DNA of 64,000 nt, from contig QJNS01000204.1 of assembly GCA_004154925.1 (NCBI GenBank), positions 84,511 to 148,510 of the forward strand, in the 5' to 3' direction. Under the pieces are notes generated by a model that worked only from the letters and a program-made list of their open reading frames with translations, searched no databases and was not told the origin of the DNA. The DNA comes from Monosporascus cannonballus (taxonomy: Eukaryota; Ascomycota; Sordariomycetes; Xylariales). Below are positions 1 through 11,767 of the stretch, one piece after another. Each line of letters opens with the position of its first letter. Position 1 is the stretch's first letter. The position numbers were made by a program, and so were the translations under genes.

Positions 1-520
1 GGTAACGACAATCGATAATTAATTCTGGAAATAACTTTATTAATTTTAAATGGGCTAAGTTTTTTAAAATCAAATTTATCGTTAGGTCTTTTTATTTTAA
101 TCTGAAAGATGTTCGAAATTGTATTTTGCTTTTGGCGTAATAAGTAAACCTTGTTTTTTTTCGTTAAAATTAATCTCTTAATTTTTTCTTGTTGTAATAT
201 TGGGCCATTTTTTTAAAGAAACTTTAGTTTTTTGTGGAAACGAACCTGAATTATTTTGATTTCTGTTATTAACGTTTTTGCTTTTAAGGTAATTATAATC
301 ATCCTTAATATTTTATTAAATAGTTATTTAGGTCGTTTTGTTTTTGCTTCGTATCTATACATAGTTGTATAAAGAGATACGCCTATGTCCTTATTAATAG
401 ATATGTTATAAGCGATTTGTGCTAATAATAAAAGCTGTACCTAATTATTCTGTTAATAATTAACGTAATTTTGAAAATATTATTCCAAAGTTGATTAAGT
501 CGTTCTATTTATTTATCCGT

Positions 521-745
521 TTAAGGATAATATGCTGTTAAAAATTTGAATTTAGCACCAATTCGTTTAAAAAAACTGGTACCGAATTTTGAAGTAAATA
601 ACGTATTTTTATCAAAAACAATTTTTTCTGGTATTCCGTATTTGTTTAGGTAATATTTAATAAAGGCGTAAGTTAATTGTTCTGCCGTTACGTTTCCTTT
701 AAAAGGTAAAAAATACTCATATTTGGTAAGTTTGTCGATAATCAC
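521..745 (-). pseudogene. Ty3/gypsy integrase core fragment
   Basis: The longest open stretch of the left element: 74 codons beginning with the integrase-core signature I-I-D-K-L-T-K-Y, where the first Asp of the DDE triad lies in an (I/V)(I/V)D(R/K)-x-T-K context. It continues through the second-Asp region (F-D-K-N-T-L-F-T-S, where family members usually read SDRDxxFTS). The integrase would insert the retrotransposon cDNA into chromosomes. The frame is open only here; flanking integrase sequence in both directions has stops, so it is a remnant, not a gene. Confidence 0.85.
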
Positions 746-1549
746 CTAGATTCCGTTATATTCGACTCCAGTGATTAGGTTTTTAAAAGGAGGTAAGTTA
801 GTGATAAAATTCTAAGTTATAATATTCCATGCCTTATTAAGAATATCGGTAGGTTATAATAACCCATAGGGCTTATGGCGTGCTATTTTAGTTTTGTTGC
901 AGATATTGCAATTTTTGATAACTTTTTTGATTATACGGCGTAATTCGGGGAAATTATATCGTTTTTGTAGCCGTCTAGTAGTTTTAAAGATTTTTTGGTA
1001 TCCGTACAATAAATCTTTGTAAAATTCCCTTACGAATTATTCTCGTTAATCCTTAGGAACATAGATTTTGTTATAGTATAGTAACTGGTTTTTTGGTTAT
1101 CTTTTTAGCTGCTAAACTTTTTTTTGTTTTTCTTTATCGTAAGAATTTCGGAATCGTATTAAAAGTTCGGGGGATAATTTTTTTAAAATTTCGCATAACT
1201 GTATTATATTATCTTGATTATACTGTAATATTTATATGCTTTTTTGGGAACTTTTAAGTCGTAATCGCTTTTGCGATTAAGAATATTTACTTGGATGGTT
1301 TTTTTTCCTTTAATATGGTATATTTTAAAATTAAACCTAAATAAGAGAATTATTTATCTTTTATGCCGTTTGTTTAGTTTTTAAGTTTTTATAAATCGAA
1401 TAAGGTTTTTATGATTAAAGTAAATATCGAAAAGTTTTTTCGTTTTATTAAAAAAAGGTTCTTATTCCTTAAAAACGTTAATAATTGCTAATAACTTTTT
1501 ATCGTAAATCTAATATTTAAATTTTGTATTTCGAAATACTTTTAAATAA

Positions 1550-3450
1550 TACGTTATTAAATATTATTTACTATTATCCTTTAGTTATTTTAAAATAACA
1601 TTTAATGCGTAATTTAAAGTATCCGTCTTTAGGCGTTTCCTTTTATTTGCGTTAAATAATCTTATTATAAGTACGTTAGTAATTATATCTTTTAAAATCT
1701 GGAATATTTTCTTTGCCTTTTTTGGGAATTCGAACTTTTTTCCTACGTATTTTTTGGTAGTAAGTTTTGTTAATGGTTTAATTATATCTCCGTATCCCTT
1801 AATTAAGCCGCGTACGTAACCCGTAAATCCTAAGATTTGCCGGATATCTGTAATAGTCGCCTTATTGGAAATAAGCTAGTCTTTGATTGTTTCCATTTTA
1901 AAATATTGAATTTGGATTTGGCCGGGGGTAAGAATATATCCTAGAAAGTTTAATTTCTATATGTACCATACGTTTTTGGCTGGGTTAACCCGGATATTTG
2001 CTTTGTTTAATATTTAAAGCATTTAGGCGATTTGCTTTTTATGCTTATCGAAAGTTTCGGAATAAATGAGGATATTGTCGAGATAGACGAACATAAATTT
2101 GTCCAGAAATTTTCTGAACGTAATTATGATTAAGCGTTAGAAATTAGCGGAAGCATTAGTAAATCCTATGGGTATTATTTTGTATTCGTAAAATCCATAT
2201 ATCGTTCTAAATGCCATTTTTTATTTTTCTTTTTTAATTATTTTGATATAGTAATAACCGTTTTGGAGCTTAAATGTAATAAATTATTTTGCTTTGCTAG
2301 CGTTTTTTTAACGTATTTATAAAAGTTAGAGGATATCCGTTTTTGATTATGATATCGTTTAACTATTTGTAGTCAATTACCTTTTTAAAAACTAGGTTTC
2401 CGTTTTCGTTAATTTTTTGCTTTTTATCTTTAGTTTTTGGCATTATAAGGACGGGGTATTTAATTAAGGAGTTAAAAGGTTAAATATATTTTATAAAATT
2501 TAAGATAGTATCCTTTCTTAATAGGTATTTTATGATCTTATTAGCCATAAGGTAGTAATTCGTAATTTTTTCTATTTTTGAACAATTTCTTGAACCGTCG
2601 ATATTCAAATGGTATTATGAAAAATTAGTTTGCAATATGGACTTCTTTAATAACATAATAGATCTTTTGATTGTCTTTTTCGGGTAACTTATTTTCCCAT
2701 AAAAGTATTTAATGCTTTTAATTAATATGTAAATTGCTGGACCTAAGCCATAACATTCCTAAAATAATGTTATGTCTAGAGATATCGGCAATGTCCAGCA
2801 AAATCCATTCTTAATATCCTTAAATTCGTACGGGGAGTTCCTTAGTTTTTCGAAAAATTTGCCCGTTTTCGTACGTAAATAAGCTCCTATTTACTATACG
2901 TAATTTATAGGATTTTAACTTATATTTCTAAGGAATCTAATACTTTTTTGCTATTGCAGGAAAAATAAAAATTTTTTCGACTTCTAAGTTAATTATAATT
3001 TTAAACGTTTTGCCCTTATATCGAAAAAGAATCTTTATTTAATTACGTAATCCTTTTGCTGCTTTATATAAGGTTTTATATATTAAGGCTTTTCGATACC
3101 TTATTTTCGAAAGCTTTTATCGTTTTTTAATTAATGCGGTTTACTTGCGAAAAAGCGTTTTTATTTTCGAACCTTTTTGGCTACGTACTTGGTATAATAA
3201 TCGTCCATATACTTATACTATTTTTTTCTGCCCAACTAATATCCAAAAGTAATTGTTTTCTTTTAGTTTATCCTTTGGTTTTATACCTTTTAAGTTATAA
3301 GGTCGGAAAGGTATACTTCCGAAAAAAGTGTTCCCATATATAGGAACTCGTATTAAATATAGAACGTCAAGGCATAACATAAGCATTTTTACGATATGGC
3401 CTTCTAACTCCGTTCTAAGTTAAAATATAAATAATAAGATTTAAGGTATT
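1550..3450 (-). pseudogene. Ty3/gypsy reverse transcriptase / RNase H remnant
   Basis: On the minus strand, 2069-2086 encodes Y-L-D-N-I-L, the reverse transcriptase active site that normally reads Y-L-D-D-I-L, preceded by F-V. The second catalytic Asp is Asn, a G-to-A change as RIP would make on the other strand. Farther along (about 1600-1950) the conserved text linking RT to RNase H can be read: a stretch ending in T-D-I-R-Q-I-L-G-F, then F-T-G-Y-V-R. Stops are frequent. It cannot encode an active polymerase. Confidence 0.85.
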
Positions 3451-3949
3451 TTGATTATTAAGGGATTTTTATGCATCTATATTTATCGTTTAATTCGGTA
3501 AGTATTTTTTCGTCCTATTTAGGCCAAAAGTTATTATTTTCTTTAGCTATAAGATAAACGAAATAATCGTCTTAATAACAAGCGGTAAAATATAATAGGT
3601 CGTAAAGGTTTATCGATAATATTTTTTAATAAATAATACATTTTAGGAACTTATAAAGTTTCGGGGATAATTATCCATAATTATTAATATCTAGTCGAAA
3701 TTAATTATTTACATTATATATCTTATACCTTTGTATATTAAGATAACAAAAGTATTTTAGCTTTATGATTATCTTAGAAACCGTTTATCCTAGATAATAT
3801 TTACAGGCTTTAACCTTAAAATCCTAGCAAATAAGATAATTTTCGTACTTTAGGATATCGCTTTAAATTTAAATAATTATGGTAATAATAAATTCTGGCT
3901 AAAAGGAAGTTAAGCTAATTTTTTTTTCTTTTTTTGCTTTACTATTTAT

Positions 3950-4530
3950 TTCTTATTCAGTTATCCTAACTTTTTTTTGGGGTTAAGAAATTCCTTCTTT
4001 CTTAGAGTTCCTCTTGGCGGAAAAACGGTATTCGCTTTTAAAATGTCCCTTTTTGCCATAATTAAAACATTCCACTTTAGACTTGTTTTTTTTGGGCTCC
4101 CTTAAAGCGGAACTTATTTCTTTTTAAAGCTTGCCCTTATCCTTCTTAATTCGGCTGCTAAAACCCTTATCGTTACTTCGTCTGCCAGTTTCTTTCTTTT
4201 CGAAATACCAATCAAAAATACGACGGTCGGCAATAATAACCTTGTCGATATATTCTGCAAAGGATCCCATTTTGGGTTCCATATATATCTCGTCCTTGAT
4301 CTAAGGCTTTAGGCCGTCGTAATAAAGATAAAACAACGCATTTTCGGGCAGGTTTAAAATAGCTGCCAAGCGGTTAAATTCGGTCGTATACTTAAACGTT
4401 AACTTAGTCTTATTACTAATCCTTTACCAGTTAGTAACGGGGATCGGATATGCTGTTTATTTTTTGAATGTCGTCCTATGCTATCGTTTGCACTGAGTTC
4501 AGAAGAGCTTATGCCCTAACTAAGCGGTAA
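3950..4530 (-). pseudogene. Gag remnant with decayed CCHC zinc knuckle
   Basis: The minus strand at 4028-4070 reads C-F-N-Y-G-K-K-G-H-F-K-S-E-Y. This is the retroviral-type nucleocapsid knuckle C-x2-C-x4-H-x4-C with the second and fourth Cys both changed to Tyr (TGC/TGT to TAC/TAT). It sits between the LTR and the pol region, where Gag is expected. Upstream sequence to about 4530 is coding-like but broken by stops; the exact Gag start cannot be fixed. Confidence 0.75.
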
Positions 4531-4566
4531 ATCATTCATCGGCTATTAATTAAGGAACTATTAAAA

Positions 4567-4990
4567 TGTAACAAACCTATTATATATCCACCTGGAGATA
4601 TAAGCAGTATCCGAAATAAATCTTAATTTGCAAATAACAATAAGGCAAGGAATAACTTAGTGGTCTTATTCGTTAAAAAGGTTTAAAAACTTTTCCCTCA
4701 ATTAAAGAACGGTGTAATTACTTTCAAATTAAAAGTTTAGATTAATAGCTAAAAAGCGAAAAACTAAATAAATAATTATTTATATAAAGAACCTAAAACT
4801 TTTATACTTTCTTCCATTCTGCTAGTATAATACTGATCTTTTGGATCTGCTAGATCACCCAGATTACAATGATCTATATGATCTAATAGATCAGCTAGAT
4901 CACTTTAAGTCACGTGACTTAGAGTGTGGAGCTTTCCCCCTTCTGCAGCCCTAGGGCCTCCAGAACGGGTCTACTCGGGGATCCGTAACA
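4567..4990 (-). repeat. 5' LTR of the left Ty3/gypsy element
   Basis: A 424-bp segment that on the minus strand starts TGTTACGGATCC at 4990 and ends TTGTTACA at 4567, with the TG...CA ends and short terminal inversion (TGTTAC/GTAACA) usual for LTRs. The Gag remnant begins just inside. The promoter-proximal part (4900-4985) keeps normal GC and a CACGTG motif. The second LTR is outside the window, so the boundaries rest on one copy plus the abrupt return to transposase coding sequence at 4991. Confidence 0.75.
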
Positions 4991-5095
4991 GTTGTAAGAA
5001 AGGAACGGTACTATGGCGTTTGCGGTAAACCCGGACATAATGCGCGCACTTATCAAGAAATGATAGATATATCTGATAAAGATTATTCCGAATAA
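4991..5095 (+). pseudogene. C-terminal tail of a pogo-type transposase, cut by LTR insertion
   Basis: An open frame running directly out of the LTR boundary encodes V-V-R-K-E-R-Y-Y-G-V-C-G-K-P-G-H-N-A-R-T, then Y-Q-E and an acidic tail (D-I-S-D-K-D-Y-S-E) and a stop at 5093-5095. The motif matches the C-terminal zinc knuckle of fungal pogo/DDE1 transposases (C-x2-C-G-K-x-G-H-N-A-R-T-C), with first and last Cys turned into Tyr. The rest of the gene would lie beyond the left end of the retrotransposon, outside the window. Family assignment is from the knuckle and tail only. Confidence 0.65.
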
Positions 5096-8000
5096 TTTTA
5101 ATTAATTTAAATATAATGTGGCTATTAAGAAACTAAATATGTACAATAAGGTGGTTAAAGTGGGCGTTTCGTTTGTATAGGCGTTTCGCTTATGGATTAC
5201 GTTAAATAATATAATTATTTATTTAGATAACGAAAGGAAGATACGAAATATCTTTAATTAATTTACGAACAGTTATTGTAATATTAATTATATAACAAAG
5301 CGTTTAAATATGAATTTTTTTTAAAAAAAAATAAACTTTTTAAGATTTGTAATTAATACCGACGGGTTGGAAATAAACCGCCGACGGGTCGATATTATCG
5401 AAATATAGCTAAAACTAAAATTAATTTATAATATTTAAATATTTTTAAGATTTGCGAATTTTCATCGAAAGTTTATCATTTATTATTTACGGATTATTAA
5501 ACTTATTATTAGGTTTTTAAAAAAGGCGTAAGGCAAAAATAAAACAGCAGAATTTCGATAGCTCGAAAAAGTTAAAAAGGTATTCTGAAATTTAAAAAAT
5601 GTTTTTTAATTACTAATTATTTTTCGATATTAGAATATCGCCAAAAATATCAGGGTCGAAATAAACGTTTTAATAAAAGCTATATTAGGGATATTTTTGC
5701 AAAAATACAAAAAGTATTAACGTTTAATCGCATATTGGTTATAAAAGTTAAATTTAACCAAAAAACGATAAATTACAAAATCATAAAAGCTATTGGCGAT
5801 TATAAAAAATTTAAAATATTAGCGGTAATATTTTAAAGATACGAAAAAAAATTTCTTAATACTTACCGATTATATAACGTTAAAAGATATAATAAAGGCG
5901 CCGGCGCGTAACTTTAAGGGAAAGTTAACCCGATAGGTTTATTGCCTTACGTAATTTAATTTTAAGATCTAATACTGACTGGGCGTTATTAACCCAGCAA
6001 ATAAGTTATTTAAACGCCCGCATAATATATTTAGAGAAATTGCGTATGGAAATATAATTTTTACGTTATTTAAAAAATTTAAATTTATAAATAATATGCT
6101 GGAAAACGTACGGAAAACGGTTGTAAATATATAACGTAATTTAAAACATTATAAAGAGGTAAAAGACCTTATAAAAATAACATAAAATTCTTTTGTTATA
6201 AAATTCCCAGATATATTTTAAGTAGCGGAAGTTTAAATGATTATTATTTGCGTAAAAAAAGCGGAAATCTTTCGTTATACGATTACAAAAAACATTGGAA
6301 AGGAAAAAAAATAAAAAACTATATATTTGCCGACTTTATCGTTTACGCATAATAACATAAATACGAATCGTCATAATGATATAATTAGCGGTTAAATAAC
6401 GGCAACCGTAAATTATAACAGTATTATAATCGGATTTCGAAAAATATAAGAAAAACGAAATTAATATTAAAATTATTATTTATACTTAATACGTTTTACG
6501 TTGTTTAGTAAAAAAGATTATTTAAAAATAAAATGGCATTTTAATTAAAGGTTTTTTGATAATTTTATGATTAGGTTCGAAAATTCCAAATTAAGAATTT
6601 AAATATTATGGAGTTAATACAAATAACTAGATATTAAGCTAAAATAAAAAAAAAGAATATTTTTTAAATTTAAACGAAGTTTTATATTATCGGGATAAAT
6701 TTGTAATCCCGTTATAAGACGTTTTACGAAAATATGGCGAATAATATCAGAAAATATATTAAATAGGATTTAAGTTATTAGAATATAATAAAATTACGTT
6801 ATAAATTAAAACTTAATCGCTTAATAATTATAAACATTATAAAAAAATAAATTAAAATAAATTTAAAATATTAATATTAAAATATCATTATTTAATTACA
6901 TAATTATTTTTAAACTTTTGGCGAATAATTATTTTGTCGTATACTAATTAAAAATTAATAGGCGATAAAAAAAATTAAATTTTTATTTCGGGAACAAAAT
7001 GTCGCGTTTAATTATTAAGCTTTACATTAATTACCTTTTCGTTAACGTATTAAGAAAATTAATATAAAAATATCGGAAAACGATCGAAAAATATATAATA
7101 ATAAAAGGAAAGTACGTTTAATAAATTTATTAACTGTAAAATCCGAAAAAAATTTAAAAACGTTTTATTTTTCTATGAAAAATAAGGCTTAAATAATCGG
7201 AATATAATTTATTACTAATCGAAAATAGGGCGCCGTCTTTAAAACGCTTAATATATTTAGATTTGACAATAATTTTACAGCGCAAAATAATTTTTAATTA
7301 TGGTTATTAATAAGTATTAAAATTTCGCTAAGGCGTCGAAAAACGGGCGAAAAATATTCGTAAGTAAAAAGCATAATAGTATAGCGGTTTTCGAAAGTTA
7401 CCTTATTTATAAAAGTATTTTAAAATTACGCCTAATCGGAAATTAATTGCGGAATAATAAGAAAAAAACCGTAATACTTATAAAAAAGATTTAAATTTAC
7501 AAATTTATAAAACGACGCTAAAATTAAACTTCCATAATTATAACGAACGATCGGAAATCGATTTTCGTTATATTAAAAAAACGATATTTTTTGATAATAA
7601 CCGCATTAAGAGCAAATTCGGCTTTGCAAAAAACGTTAAGTCGATAACCAACCGTAATTATATCGGAACGTTCGTATTAAGTACCCGTAATATAAGCTTT
7701 TTCGAACTTATCGATTAACTTTTAATTATTAATACCGAATTAAGAAATTATTTAGGCGGTACCTTTAAAAATAATCGTAATTTGAACAGAAATTAAATAA
7801 TAATATTAATAATATTAAGAATAATTACTTATTGTATAAAAAATCTTTTAATAATAATTAATTACGACGTAATTTAATACGCCTAAAATTTAAATACAAA
7901 TCGTACGGTAATCGAAATAACGCTATATTACGTAAATATAATACTGTTTATTATCGCCCGTAATACGATTAATATCTATTTTATTATCGGCGTCAATAGG

Positions 8001-8600
8001 ATAACGTTAAAGGAAATCTTAATCCTTCTTAATATTAAAATATATTTTTTTAGAACTTTTTACGAAAAGAAATATGGCGAACGGAGATAATACGCAGAAT
8101 AAACGGAAAAAGCGAAATGAGAATAAAGAAAAATGAGAAACCGAATGGAACGCGTACGCAGAAGAAATAAAAATATAAATGCGAAAGAGAAAAAAAAAGG
8201 AAAATAAAGTAAGGTTAAAAGCGGATTATAATAAAAAACTAGGTGAAATATAATTAATTACGTAATATAATACGTATGAATTATTACGGTAATTATTTAT
8301 AATATAATATAACGGTAAATTATCGACAAACATACGTAACCAGATTTGCAAAACGTATTATATTAACTTAATAATAATATTATTAAGGATTAATAGCTTA
8401 AAAAAGGGAAATAATTGTAAAAATATAGCTTTTATAAAAATACGGCTGGTAATTAACTAGTTACCGATTAGCTACCGACCTACTTATTAATATAAATCCA
8501 TTATCTAGCAATTAATGGGAAACACTAGATGGAAATAACCTAATACACTTATTTCTTGGAATCTGCTTTACGATTAGTCGGAGATCACCTCATCCAGCTC
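5096..8600. other. Unidentified RIP-degraded element(s)
   Basis: About 3.5 kb of very AT-rich DNA with the same mutational signature as the recognised transposons. Several plus-strand stretches look coding once TAA/TAG is taken as altered Gln/Trp (for example 5880-6360 and 7300-7450), and 8085-8215 has an Arg/Lys/Glu-rich reading frame, but I recognise no reverse transcriptase, integrase or DDE signature. The segment 8460-8620 is less AT-rich and may be the end of an element. No family is assigned. Confidence 0.5.
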
Positions 8601-9464
8601 ACAGCTGTCGATTATCCTATAATAATTAAATATCTTTAAATTAAAATGTTTTGTATTTACGCATAGTCATATTAAATTAAAATATAAATTTATTGTTATA
8701 AAGATTCAGTATTGTTTTATTAGTTTAATAAATAATATACTTTTAAAGGTTTATTAAATTTAATATTAACGAAAGAATTTAAAAAATTCAAAGTTTTCTA
8801 AACATAATTTAATAATTAAAAAATATTAAGTTTTTCAAAAAACAAATTATATATTATATGAATTTAATTTTTTTATAAATTCACGCGTTGTTTATTAAAT
8901 ATAACTCTTAATATAAAGGCAGTAAATTAATTATTTAAAACTTTTATAAAGTTATCGATTATAGATATAATACTAATATATAAATTGCTTATATTTATAT
9001 GAAAAATCACCAGTAAAAATATCGGATACAAAATAATCATTTTATGTTAAAAACTTAAATATTCGAAAAATTAAAATATATATTTTGGATTTTCCAATAT
9101 ATTATCCATATTTAATTAATTAAAAAAGTACATTTGGAAATTTATTATATAGAATTTAAGTTTTATTTATTATTATATTGGTTTATAAAATTATAGCATT
9201 ATTTTATTAATCGAAAAAAAGTAAAAAGTTATAAGGAATATTAATTATAATTTTAAGTTATTTTTTCTTTCTTTAATAAAGAAATATTTATTTTAATTAA
9301 AATTACAATTATATTAAAATATAAAGATTTTAATTTTGCATTTTATTATAGAAGTTATAATATTAAAATTTGCGTAATTAATGTATATTATAATAATTAT
9401 TATTATTACTTTTTGGGAATTTATATAGAATGGTATTAATTATATTTTAAAAGTTATAATTTCT
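8601..9464. other. AT-rich DNA without recognisable gene
   Basis: Extremely AT-rich, with poly-T/poly-A tracts and no open frame of note. From about 9405 the sequence is alignable with 28295-28356, upstream of the second copy of the PiggyBac end, so the PiggyBac element or its target context may start before 9465. Confidence 0.5.
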
Positions 9465-11767
9465 AATTGGGCCTTATTTTGGAAATTTTGTTATTTTTAT
9501 AAAAATAATTGTTAAAGAAGTTTAATTAATATATTGATCCTCTAACAGATATTTCTTTATCAGAAGCTATTTCCTTAAAGGCTATAAGGCGTTAGCGCTT
9601 ATAATTTTTTGATAGCATGTAATATTCTTTTTTTATTCGCCCATATTAACCTAATTACCTTCTTCAAGAAAAGCTACTTTTAGCCATACTTATTTTGCGC
9701 TATGATATATGTATTAACACCGGTTATTATTACAAATTGCTATATCATATTCAGCATAACAAAACCTGGTTTATTAAGCTCGCTATCGATTTATAATACT
9801 ATTATTTGTAACTTAAAGCTCTATTCGTCGAATACCGCAATAAAAGTGCTATAAATCAGCCTAGCACCTTATAACGGATTTCCTTAAAACTTTTCGCTAT
9901 TAATTAATGGGTTTTTCTATATTACTAGTACGAAAAAAATTTGCCAAAGCTTTGTGCCGCCCGTTAAAAAATGACTCGAAGTATTAAATATTTTTAATAA
10001 TTAGTTTTCTATGAAAAGCAATCGCGTTTCGGTATAATTTCCATATAGGTATGCCCTATTTCTGTAAAAAGAAGCAGTTATTAACGATAACGTAAAGCAA
10101 AAAATTATATATAAAGGCTTAAGTTACGTTACGCCGAAGTTTGTAATCTTATTTAAATCTAAACTTTCGTTAATTACCGAAATTAACGCTATTTATATTA
10201 AAGTTATATTTATAGGCAATTCGAAATATTATAACCGTTTTTTCCGTCTGATTTCCAAAGAATTTGCGGGCGGCGTTCTTATATTTATTTCTTTTTTTCG
10301 GCTTTTTTCAAACTAATAGGATCCGTTCCCTTACTATCTATCTAATACCAAGGAATAAAACGATAAAATTATTAACTTAAACGATTTAATTTACCTTATT
10401 ATTGGACGTTAAAAAGTTTATGATTTAATTAAAAAAATAAGGAAATAACTTTAATATTTTTCAAATTCGCAAATTGTTTCGTTATTTTATAATTTTTTCG
10501 GACGGTACCCGTTATTGCTAAACCTTTTTTACGTAATTATAAAAACAGATATAACGAAAAGAAAAAGGTATCGAAAAATACGTAATATAAAAAGTTATAA
10601 ATGCTTTTAAGCTTATCGATAAGAAAAACAATTAATTGTTGAACTAGATTCAGAAAATCGTCGCCTTTTTTGTCGTTTTTTTTCGCCCCTAAAACGCTAA
10701 TAGGACTTCCGCCTTTATCTAGATAATGGTCTATTTATATTAAAAATAACCCGTAAAAATCCAGGACCTAAATCTTAAAACCAGTATTATCAACTTTATT
10801 CGGGATAATGGTATTAAAAAGCGATTTTCCGCAATACCTTACGATATACTTATTTACGTTAATATTGCTCCCAGGGACATAAAATTCGAAAGTTATTCGT
10901 TATACTTATTTAGCTTATTTATTACAACGTTAAAAAAGTAACTTAAATTAATATTCGTAATTCTAAACCCAAAACCTTCGGTAAAAAGCTTATTATCGAT
11001 TTCGAAAAAAAAAGCTAATAATCTAGTAATACGAGGTGTAATTCAAACCAATCTAGTACACGTTAACCGACGTTTCCTTATAATTATACATATAAATTAA
11101 GGTAAAAAAAACAAATATAGCTTTTCGATATACGTAACGTACCAGTAATAACCCCGAATGTATAATTTTTTTTCCTTTTTATTCGAATTCGAAATTATTC
11201 GTTTATCGTATTTATTTTTTATTAATTAACGTAAAATAAATAAGAAAAATAACTTTAATAAAATAAATAGCAGTAACCTTATTTAAATCTTATATTTATC
11301 GAAAATTAATAATTTAAAATAAGTTCTAATTAATAGATTAAGCCGCGCGTTAAGGCGGAAGGTAACTTTATCTGTAACGTCTTTTTTATACGCATCAAAG
11401 TCTAGCTATACTGCAAGGGTTTGTGATTTTATTTCAACGTTTGCAGCTTTCCGTTTCCGTCCTATTTTGCGTTAATTTTGCATTGAAAACTAACAGGAAA
11501 TAAGGTGTTAAACGGAAGGAAAAAAACAGGAATATCGTTAACGTCAACACTCAAAGTACCTTCGCACTCGCGTTTCTGTGCTGTAGCGTAACTTAGTGGG
11601 GCCTTAGTGGACGTTTTTCGGGGCTACAGTGGGCTCAGTTTCCGTATTAAGCCTAGAACCTTCTGAAAAATTGTTAGCCGAGACGTCTTGTGGCCTTCAA
11701 GGAGATAGCTGTGGCTACGGCTGCTGCGCCGCAGGCGCAGCCACAACCTCCAAAATGGGGTCCTGAT
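9465..11767 (-). mobile_element. PiggyBac-like DNA transposon, RIP-degraded
   Basis: A 2.3-kb element bounded by imperfect inverted repeats: the left end (9465-9484) is a decayed copy of ATCAGGCCYTATTTTGGAGG and the right end (11747-11767) carries its reverse complement, next to a GC-rich subterminal palindrome (GCTGCGCCGCAGGCGCAGC at about 11722-11740). The minus strand between them encodes a broken PiggyBac transposase. The same two ends, only 130 bp apart, recur at 28357-28486. The outer boundary and the expected TTAA target duplication could not be fixed, because homology between the two copies continues outside the left inverted repeat. Confidence 0.75.
9540..11050 (-). pseudogene. PiggyBac-type transposase remnant (DDE_Tnp_1_7)
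   Basis: Minus-strand reading from about 10900 down to 10300 gives, in order, the run V-N-K-Y-I-V-R-Y-C-G-K-S (family: first catalytic Asp in a V-D-E context then R-x-C/T-G-R-S), P-N-K-V-D-N-T-G-F-K-I with a stop then V-L (family: PNKPxxxGFKxWxLA), a later F-F-D-T-F-F with L-R-K-K-G-L-A-I-T-G-T-V-R (family: FDNxFSS...LR..G..xTGTxR), and a distal K-x-G-Y-N-I-S. These are the consecutive landmarks of PiggyBac transposases. The first catalytic Asp is Asn, and stops occur throughout. Transposition in this family is cut-and-paste at TTAA; this copy is dead. Confidence 0.75.

Larger units (their letters stand above)
1..4990 (-). mobile_element. Ty3/gypsy LTR retrotransposon, RIP-degraded, 3' part beyond window
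   Basis: Read on the minus strand, the order from 4990 downward is LTR, Gag zinc knuckle (about 4028-4070), reverse transcriptase (motif at 2069-2086), RNase H/connection region (about 1600-1950) and integrase core (521-745). That order (RT before integrase) defines Ty3/gypsy. Every domain is interrupted by stops. The 3' end and second LTR lie left of the window. Changes seen are of the C:G to T:A type: the zinc-knuckle Cys reads Tyr and one RT catalytic Asp reads Asn. It is a different family from the three elements at 16.5-43.4 kb, because the LTR sequence differs although both begin TGTTACG. It is inserted in a pogo-like transposase gene (see 4991-5095). Confidence 0.9.

Noticed and set aside
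7200..7450. Possible copia-type integrase (D-N…F-T-A and K-N-G-R-K) on the plus strand
   Set aside because: The motifs fall in different frames, spacing does not fit, and no Y-V-D-D reverse transcriptase could be found in the expected place.
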